The notes under the pieces are model-generated. The model was not told the DNA's origin. It saw only the letters and a program-made list of their open reading frames with translations, and did not search any database. The position numbers and the translations under genes were made by a program. From contig WIDE01000022.1 of the NCBI GenBank assembly GCA_015039315.1, forward strand, positions 1 to 64,000: a stretch of 64,000 bases of DNA, read 5' to 3'. Positions 57,813 to 64,000 of the stretch are shown piece after piece (the first letter of the stretch is position 1; each line of letters begins with the position of its first letter). Origin of the DNA: Clavulina sp. PMI_390 (Eukaryota > Basidiomycota > Agaricomycetes > Cantharellales > Hydnaceae).

Positions 57813-57963
57813 GGTTTCTGGGAATTTTGTTTCGTACTTTAGAGGCTGTTGGTTTCTTGCACGACCATTTCACGCCGGCAATTCTTGTTTCCTTGCTTCA
57901 CTTGAACATCACTCTTACGCTTTCGATGATGAGACCCGTTAGCATTGTATTTATGCGCATTTA

Positions 57964-58100
57964 TTCTTCACCCCTGTATTTATTCACATCCCTGGACATC
58001 TAGCCTACGCTCCTGCAACTATTTTTTTTTTTACCCCAAATCAGCTATATCCTTCCAAAGGCGAAGTTCGAGATCACCAAACTCCTTTCCCTAATGGCCA
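57964..58100. repeat. Duplicated 3' flank of the subfamily D gene
   Basis: TTCACCCCTGTATTTATT and the following bases recur at 61378-61460, downstream of the intact D gene. In both places the copied flank leads into the D-type C-terminus on the minus strand, so the duplication covered gene end plus flank. Confidence 0.65.
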
Positions 58101-58200
58101 GAGTAACGTGGTTTTCACTGGGTCACCATTGTCCATCACCAGCACTAAGGCTATTAGCCTCGAACGAAGTGACCATCTTTATAGAAACCGCAACACTATT

Positions 58201-58490
58201 TCAAAGATCGTATACCTGTATAGAGAACTGTGTTAGATTCCGGACATCACCGGATAGCACAGCTATGCGACCGGAATGATCGTGGACAATAGCATTGTCA
58301 GAAGACAGTTCGCTCAGGACCATCGCGGAGATGGGGTTTCCCTTCGAATGCACAAGACTTAGAAGACCACGGCCACTGGACTGTAAGGGCTCTGGTACGG
58401 GACCCAACAGAATGCGATATCGAGTAGAGATGAATGTATGCAGATGCTGAGAATCACCCTTAATGATTGGCCTTTCGCCTGTCAGACGTA
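58201..58490 (-). pseudogene. Relic of a subfamily D F-box gene (C-terminal part)
   Basis: Minus strand reads S-G-R-G-L-L-S-L-V-H, then A-M-V-L-S-E-L-S-S-D-N-A-I-V-H, and directly H-S-G-R-I-A-V-L and I-Q-V-Y-D-L. The intact D gene has R-R-L-L-S-L-V-C, M-V-L-T-E-R-S-S-T-E-A-I-V-H, then about 40 extra residues, then H-A-G-R-I-V-V-L and I-L-V-Y-D-L. So the relic carries an internal deletion and loses all upstream exons at about 58490, where the retroelement sequence begins. Confidence 0.72.
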
Positions 58491-58668
58491 CTAATGAACG
58501 CTACGAAGTCCTATCGATTGGACACTAGCTTAAGTACGAAGTAAATACAGGGGGTGAAAGAAAGACTGCCGACCGAAGGTCAGGCAGCTCTGCCTTATAT
58601 ACTATTCTACTCAATATAAAACTAGGTTGTAGCGAAGGAAGAGAAAGGAAAAGAAAGGAATAGACTCG

Positions 58669-58971
58669 AAAAGAATGGAACCTATGAGAGAGTGCAGGAA
58701 AAGAGTAGAAGGATCGGGAACATTGTGGAATATTCCCNNNNNNNNNNNNNNNNNNNNNNNNNNNNNNNNNNNNNNNNNNNNNNNNNNNNNNNNNNNNNNN
58801 NNNNNNNNNNNNNNNNNNNNNNNNNNNNNNNNNNNNNNNNNNNNNNNNNNNNNNNNNNNNNNNNNNNNNNNNNNNNNNNNNNNNNNNNNNNNNNNNNNNN
58901 NNAAAAGAATGGAACCTATGAGAGAGTGCAGGAAAAGAGTAGAAGGATCGGGAACATTGTGGAATATTCCC
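58669..58971. repeat. Identical 69-base blocks on both sides of an assembly gap
   Basis: Bases 58669-58737 and 58903-58971 are identical. They are either two units of a tandem repeat (period about 234 bases if the gap size is real) or overlapping contig ends that were not merged. Confidence 0.85.
58738..58902. other. Assembly gap (165 Ns)
   Basis: Run of N inside the LTR. Confidence 1.
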
Positions 58972-58976
58972 GATCC
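58945..58976. repeat. Hairpin in the LTR
   Basis: GGATCGGGAA and TTCCCGATCC form a perfect 10-base stem around a 12-base loop. A second copy of the left arm lies before the gap. Confidence 0.6.
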
Positions 58977-59438
58977 GCACATGTTCGATCCCTTACACAC
59001 TCCCCCGGCAAAACGAGGTCCTACCGTGTGTATGGACTTCGTTTGACGGAAGTGAGATACTGTTACACTGGGAGTGGGGGTTTTGGATTCGCAAACACAG
59101 TCCGAATCAAAGCAGAATCAAAAGAAGTCCCTTTCCAGAAGGGCACATAAGGCGTTCACGGGAAACAATTGGGAAACAGAAACGAAACCAGGAAGCTATC
59201 CGCCACAGATAGCAAGAGAGAAAGGGATTCAGACGGAACAGATAGAATGAAAGATAACCGGTTATCCGAGGCGGATAACAAGAGGGGAACAGATTCGCAG
59301 AAATCAAACAGAACGGGAAAATCACAAGGCAGAGAAAGATCCACGACCAGCGTGGAGTAGAGTGAAATGAGATGGAGCGGAAGGAGTGAGACTGTCGGGA
59401 ATCCTGGGCGGAAAACGTCTTGGCCGCGACAGTCGATG

Positions 59439-60980
59439 CTACTCTGAATGATCCACCCATGACAAAGGAGCCAGCTCGTCAAGGTCATAAGGGAATTCAG
59501 AGTTATCGGGGAGTAGATCCGGGGTACAGAAGCCGTCCCCATCAAGATCGATGAGGGGCTCCGAGTCGTAATATGAGCCGCTCTCACTAGTATTTCCGGC
59601 TTGAATTCCATCATTGTCAGGATGGAGCTCGTCGCCAGTCAGGACTCGAACCATGTGCAGACGCACACCGCGGTATTTAGGGCACTTAGGGTCAGACGAA
59701 ATATGACCATAGGTGCCACAGGCATAGCATTGTGCCTTTGTGGGATCGAGCTTGGGTTGTCCTCCCCGTGATTCGCGCACAATCGAGGTAGGCACTGCAA
59801 CACGAGTAGCATGGGAGCGAGAAGAATCCGGCGCCGAGGAAGAAGAGGGGGATGAAACAACGGCTGGGGTAGTGGACTGACGATTTTGATCATGCTGGCT
59901 CAATTCTGGTATATCTGATGTTGGGACGACGCTCAGAGGAGAAGTCCCATCGGAACTAGATTCACTGAGAGCCTGTGGCTTAGGAGCATTTGGGTTGTGG
60001 AGTCGAAGCATCTGAAGCGAGCTCTCCACGTCTCGAGCAGCACGTAGTAGCTCTTCGATCGACGAATCTTCAGCCGAGAGTCCCCGCGTCACAGTGATAT
60101 ACTCCAGAATATTCATTGGGAGGCCAGAGAGGAATCGTCGAGCAAGGGTGTATGAGTCCGGATAGACTGGCATGCGTGAAGCCATCACCCGAAGTCGAGA
60201 CCAGAAATCGACGATACCACGGTCGGAAGAATAATTACAGCGATTGAAATCATCAATAGCTTGTGCACGAGCGGTTCGAGGAATGAAGCGGTCGTATAAA
60301 CCAAAGAGAACGGATCGGAAAGTCCAGTCTCGTTTGCTTCGGCTACCGGATGAGACTTCAGTATAAAACCAGTCAGCGGCAGCCTCGCGAAGATTAGAAC
60401 CCAGCACGTCGATTGGACGACGATCGAATTGGGGTCCAACAAGATTGGAGTTGCTAGCCCAGGAGACGAAATCGTTAACCCATTTCAGAAACACCTCTAA
60501 GTTTGGCTTTCCGGTATAAGCCTCAGGAAGCTCAAACTTAGTGCGGCGGAGCGCATCCATGACAGACTTGTCGTCAGGATCCCGGTTAATCTTCTCGTTG
60601 AGGAGGTCGTCAATCTCGGCGCAGATCCGATCGGCCACATGATGAGAATGAGGGACATCCAAAAGATCGGAGGTGGAAGGGAGCTTCGATGCGCCACGCT
60701 GTTCAGGGGGACCAAACGGAATAGTGGCTGAGCGTCGCGCTTGGTCAAAGGCTGCGAGGATTGAAGGAGGAGGAGCAGAGATACGGACGTCCCGTTTACC
60801 AGCTGCGGGTATCTCAACGCGAGACCGCTGAGGAGTAGACTCAGGGGTATTACGGGAGCGACGAGAAGTAGCTCCAAGGCCGTCTCGGTCCAAAGCCTCG
60901 AGTTTGGGCATGATCTCAATGAGACGATTGTAGATACGATTACGGACCACTACTTTCACCAAGCTCCACACTGAGGTCAA
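59439..60980 (-). CDS. Retrotransposon Gag polyprotein (no Pol attached)
   Basis: One uninterrupted exon of 513 residues. The middle has the retrotransposon Gag signature: F-L-K-W-V-N-D-F-V-S-W-A, then A-A-D-W-F-Y-T-E-V, W-T-F-R-S-V-L-F-G-L-Y-D-R-F and Y-S-S-D-R-G-I-V-D-F-W-S-R-L. Near residue 417 there is a zinc knuckle C-Y-A-C-G-T-Y-G-H, with the last Cys six residues on (usual spacing is four). The N-terminal 100 residues are basic and Pro/Ser-rich; the C-terminus is acidic. No protease, reverse transcriptase or integrase frame follows before the LTR at 58999, and no matching 5' LTR is seen above 60980. The open frame is undamaged, which is unusual for a fragment. Confidence 0.8.
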   Translation of the reverse strand: MTSVWSLVKVVVRNRIYNRLIEIMPKLEALDRDGLGATSRRSRNTPESTPQRSRVEIPAAGKRDVRISAPPPSILAAFDQARRSATIPFGPPEQRGASKLPSTSDLLDVPHSHHVADRICAEIDDLLNEKINRDPDDKSVMDALRRTKFELPEAYTGKPNLEVFLKWVNDFVSWASNSNLVGPQFDRRPIDVLGSNLREAAADWFYTEVSSGSRSKRDWTFRSVLFGLYDRFIPRTARAQAIDDFNRCNYSSDRGIVDFWSRLRVMASRMPVYPDSYTLARRFLSGLPMNILEYITVTRGLSAEDSSIEELLRAARDVESSLQMLRLHNPNAPKPQALSESSSDGTSPLSVVPTSDIPELSQHDQNRQSTTPAVVSSPSSSSAPDSSRSHATRVAVPTSIVRESRGGQPKLDPTKAQCYACGTYGHISSDPKCPKYRGVRLHMVRVLTGDELHPDNDGIQAGNTSESGSYYDSEPLIDLDGDGFCTPDLLPDNSEFPYDLDELAPLSWVDHSE

Positions 60981-61594
60981 ACCACCACAACACTTGACTA
61001 GACGTTATTCACAGTGCTGAATGATTCCAAAATCGGAAAAACAGGAGGCCAGCCGTGAGTATCGTTTACAGGTAAATCATAGGATTAAGCAAATATTGCG
61101 GGTGACGGATTATGGTCAGCGATAGTGGTTCTCCCTATCTCTCCTGGCGGGGGAGCTACTACTCATTATTATAGAGATCTTGAGCCCATATAAAACAATG
61201 ATAAGGGATCGCTAGCTGAATCCATTGAAATTTCAAGAGATCTTATGGTATGATCACCTAAGCTCACCCAAAGCCATCTGATCCTCTCGAACCGTATCGG
61301 CTGGACTTTCTCAGTCCGTTCCGTCTCGACGGGCTCACCGCTCCATCATTATCTCTGGCGGTGATTCAATATAGAGTTCACCCCTGTATTTATTTCCCTC
61401 CCAGGACATACCCTACACCCCTGCGACTATCTTACTCCCAAATCAGACACGTCATCCACCAGCTAAGACATAGGACAACCGACTCTTTCCTCGACCCCAC
61501 GAGGAAACTACCATCTCTGCTCGAACATAAATGCGCCTTCCACGCTCTAGCATTGTGAGCCATAAGAGATTACGCATCCGTAAGAGATACTATT
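60981..61594. other. Intergenic; expected 5' LTR not found, right part is D-gene 3' flank
   Basis: Bases 61378-61460 match the flank at 57964-58100. The portion 60981-61377 lacks any copy of the LTR sequence found at 58903-58999. Confidence 0.5.
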
Positions 61595-63528
61595 TCAGAG
61601 ATCATATACTAGGATAGAAGTCTGATTCGACTCCTGGAGGTTATCAATTAGCACGACAATGCGGCCTGCATGTTCACTCCAGCGGAAGTCTATCGGATCA
61701 TCAGTTCCCTCCCAGAGGTAGGCCTTCCTCCAGCATTCCTGTGTCCAACGCAGAGGTCGAATAGTCTCCTCTCCGTAGTCACAGAGATACACTGGTCTGT
61801 GTACAATAGCCTCGGTGGAAGATCGCTCGGTGAGGACCATACTAGTAGTTTGTTTTCCCCTTTGGCACACGAGGCTGAGAAGACGGCGTCCACTGGCAGC
61901 GCTTTTGAGAGCAACAAGATCAGATGCGAATGGCCTAGTGATGAGATTGGCGGTTTGAGATAAATGGTGATAGCGCGTGAGTCCCGCTGTATAGCGTTTA
62001 GGAGGAGTATGCAGTGGTCTGACGCTGTTGGGAAATGTCGACCGCGAATCCATCTGCTCGATCTTGCGCAGGACCCTGCCAAACCCATAGCCGATGCGTA
62101 CGGCAGCAACGCTACGCTTGGCGTTAGATAAATGCCACATAGTCATGGGTTCCGCGGGCAGCGAGTGGTTAACGAGCCCAGCAGGGGGTAGGTAGATTGT
62201 TGTGCCTCGGGATCCCGTATATATGGGGTATAATTCAGGGCTATGGATAGACCCAACATTGAGATTCAACTCTGAGTCCATCCAGGTTTGGCGACCGAAA
62301 ACCACAAGGTTTTGACCATAGATTTCGAGGCCGCTATCCCTTCGCATTTCTCGGGACATCTTAGAATAGAGAGGGGTTCTGGTTACCTCTTGATGGAAGA
62401 ATGAAAATGAAACATACTGAGCGATAAGTTCTTGATCCATTCACAAGGTTATACACATGCACCGTTTCATCAAAATCGGTAATCAAGTAAGATCCTGAGA
62501 TTCTGAATGAACCGACTGAGTGGATCTTCAATGAGCTGATGATCCGAGCATCATGGTTTTGGGGGGAGCTGAAGGGCTGAAAGAGTATTATAATTCTCTC
62601 TGGCCCGCTATATCACAGACAACATTGTTAAATTATGCGTAAGTTCTTCGTTGACAACGAAAGGCTTGCATGAATATGGCTGCACGTACATCATGAAGGC
62701 AACAAGAGCGCCTTCAGTCTCGTACAGGAACCGCTCAACTGAAATTCTTCGAAATCGGCGACGGTGAATGTTGCCAAATGAGCTAAAGGGGATTATAATA
62801 TTATACTTCTGGTCCTGGTTGAAATCAAAGACGATGAGTTGATCTTTCAAGAGGATCGCTAGGATATCACCAGCCGAGTTTAAGCCGAATTCTCTGAAAT
62901 GGGTGTGGCTGATTGCTTCGATTACCGTAGCCCGAAGGTGGAGAAAAACAGGGCCGGAATCGCGAGAAAGTTGATAGTTTCTACGTAGGCTGCCCACATA
63001 TGTATCGCGAGGATGCGTGTTAAGAGATGAAGATGTGGTACTCAGTGTCCCTTGTGAGCGATTAGAAGCGGAGATTAGATCAGGAGCTGGTGGGTAAAGG
63101 GTAGTCATGTTCGAGGAAAGTACAGGGATTAGGGGAGAGTTTGGGGCTATATTGCCATCATCATCTGCTGCAGCCCACAGCCCATGATTCGAGGAGAACA
63201 TCCTCAACACTCGGGACGTCTGAGAGCCAAATGATAAATTCAAACAAGATTGACAGCATCAGTAGACATCATCGTCATTAACTGGGTACGGATGAGCATA
63301 TTAAGCGACAAGAGGGCGTACATGGCTGAGCGCGAATAGATCTTTCCGGCTAAGTCCTTGCCCAAGTATGCGTAGAATAATGGTATCGGGCAACAGGAGG
63401 ATCGGAGCACTGGACGACGTCCTTGAAGTGGGTATACCTTGAGCGCGAGGTGATAAGGTAGCAGCAGAGAGACGTGCATACTGTGCTTTCTCCCGTCGAG
63501 ATTTAGAGAGGAATGAGGGGACTTTCAT
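61595..63528 (-). CDS. F-box protein, subfamily D
   Basis: Exons 63528-63322, 63219-62690, 62607-62418 and 62359-61595 sum to 1692 bases, 563 residues, with phases 0, 2, 0. Met 63528 (M-K-V-P-S-F-L-S-K-S-R-R) is preferred over the in-frame Met at 63723 because it matches the short basic N-termini of other copies. F-box at residue 46 (L-P-D-T-I-I-L-R-I-L-G, L-F-A-L-S-H). Exon 2 starts T-S-R-V-L-R-M-F-S after a strong TCTCAG acceptor. Exon 3 has I-I-I-L-F-Q-P-F and an I-T-D-F-D-E-T-V-H-V-Y-N strand-like block. The end is F-R-W-S-E-H-A-G-R-I-V-V-L and I-L-V-Y-D-L. A damaged second copy lies at 58201-58490. Presumed SCF adaptor. Confidence 0.82.
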
Positions 63529-64000
63529 TGTGAGTTGTTTGTGGAGGAAACCCGAATCTCGCTGGCTGCCAGTGGAAGCTCGAGGAGAACCTTGGCACTG
63601 ATATGTCATGTGATCAAGCTGCACAGCCCGTCGGATCGAGCACACAATTTGGGGGGCTGACGAGCTGGACATTCCCCAATAGGGCGGCTTGGAGGCAGCA
63701 GTCAATACAGTGAATCTATACACTGTATCGCTTTACATTTAGAAACCCATATTGGTGGCTATGTTTACTAGTACCGTTGCAGGTCCCGGCCGGACAGAGA
63801 CGGAACCGTGAAAACATGAGGCTGAGGTGGGAAATTAAGCCAGGGACATTTGAAGCGAAATGTGAGGGACGGGGAAATCACACGAGAGACGAGAATAAGA
63901 GGCACGAGTTATAACAGTTGACTTCATAAGTCCTAAAGCCTGCGAGCTACGAAGTTTGTGGCGCAGGGAGAAAACTCCGAATGAAGCGATTAGTGCCAGA
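63529..64000. other. Upstream region of the D gene, no further gene seen
   Basis: The frame of exon 1 stays open to 63723 but the extra residues look unrelated to the family. Nothing else is recognised up to the window edge. Confidence 0.4.

Larger units (their letters stand above)
58500..58999 (-). mobile_element. Probable 3' LTR of a Ty3-type element (ends approximate)
   Basis: On the minus strand a purine tract GCCGGGGGAG (59000-59009) is followed by TGTGTAAGGGATCG, the usual junction of polypurine tract and LTR start. The segment includes a TATATAAGG promoter-like box near 58595 and the assembly gap. Its inner edge is well placed; the outer edge near 58500 is a guess from where gene-D similarity begins. 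Confidence 0.5.

Noticed and set aside
63230..63260. Lost splice acceptor before exon 2 of the D gene
   Set aside because: A strong TCTCAG acceptor 30 bases further on gives the correct frame and aligns T-S-R-V-L with T-C-R-R-L of the other copies, and the whole model then closes in frame.
1..64000. CRISPR arrays, bacterial operons, ribosome binding sites and tRNA genes
   Set aside because: The sequence is eukaryotic with spliceosomal introns. I found no spaced repeats of CRISPR type and no convincing tRNA cloverleaf by eye.

Overview
The window is eukaryotic, almost certainly from an agaricomycete fungus. Introns are short (about 50-100 bases), nearly all GT-AG, and intergenic spaces are small. 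The proteins include a BAG-domain protein, a lysozyme-like transglycosylase, a fungal GH3 enzyme, a multi-intron DHA-type MFS transporter and a Ty3-like Gag. The repeat content and local F-box expansion fit a Rhizoctonia/Ceratobasidium-type genome, but that placement is an inference from style and not from a marker gene.

The dominant feature is an array of F-box genes and their remains. Seventeen loci belong to one superfamily with a common plan: a short first exon with the F-box, a second exon opening with a T-C-R-x-L..W block, a third exon containing a 'LFQE-P'-like block, and a long last exon ending in 'LWNEWTGxIV'. I placed splice sites by hand for ten A/B/D/E loci whose models close in frame (543-636 residues); an eleventh closes only with a non-GT donor. 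All share intron phases 0, 2, 0. Subfamilies: A (3301-5231, 5583-7560, 9222-11239, 20491-22430, 23309-25307, 25541-27462, 27664-29635, 30653-32584 on minus; 38823-40771 and 41072-42976 on plus), B (12136-13992 minus; 36796-38690 plus, cut by an assembly gap), C (43204-44256, about 47885-49949, about 50340-52296, plus), D (61595-63528 minus and a relic at 58201-58490), and E (14495-16664 minus). Intact copies sit beside a frameshifted one, one with a lost splice donor, one with a nonsense codon, a 5'-truncated one and at least five exon-sized relics. This is birth-and-death evolution in place. The proteins are probably substrate receptors of SCF ubiquitin ligases; the long C-terminal region, which I cannot assign to a known fold, would bind the target.

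Other genes: a partial gene end (1-465), a TIR/MITE element with a target duplication (625-1155), a MYND zinc-finger protein (1223-3016), a decayed conventional F-box/LRR gene (7749-8877), a BAG cochaperone-like protein (16953-20010), a secreted lysozyme-like SLT protein (33122-34498), a secreted protein of a conserved fungal family of unknown role (45345-47491), a secreted GH3 enzyme (52406-53537) divergent from an MFS transporter (54890-57812), and a gag-only LTR retroelement fragment (about 58500-60980). Two runs of N (37717-38471 and 58738-58902) are assembly gaps; the second has identical 69-base edges.
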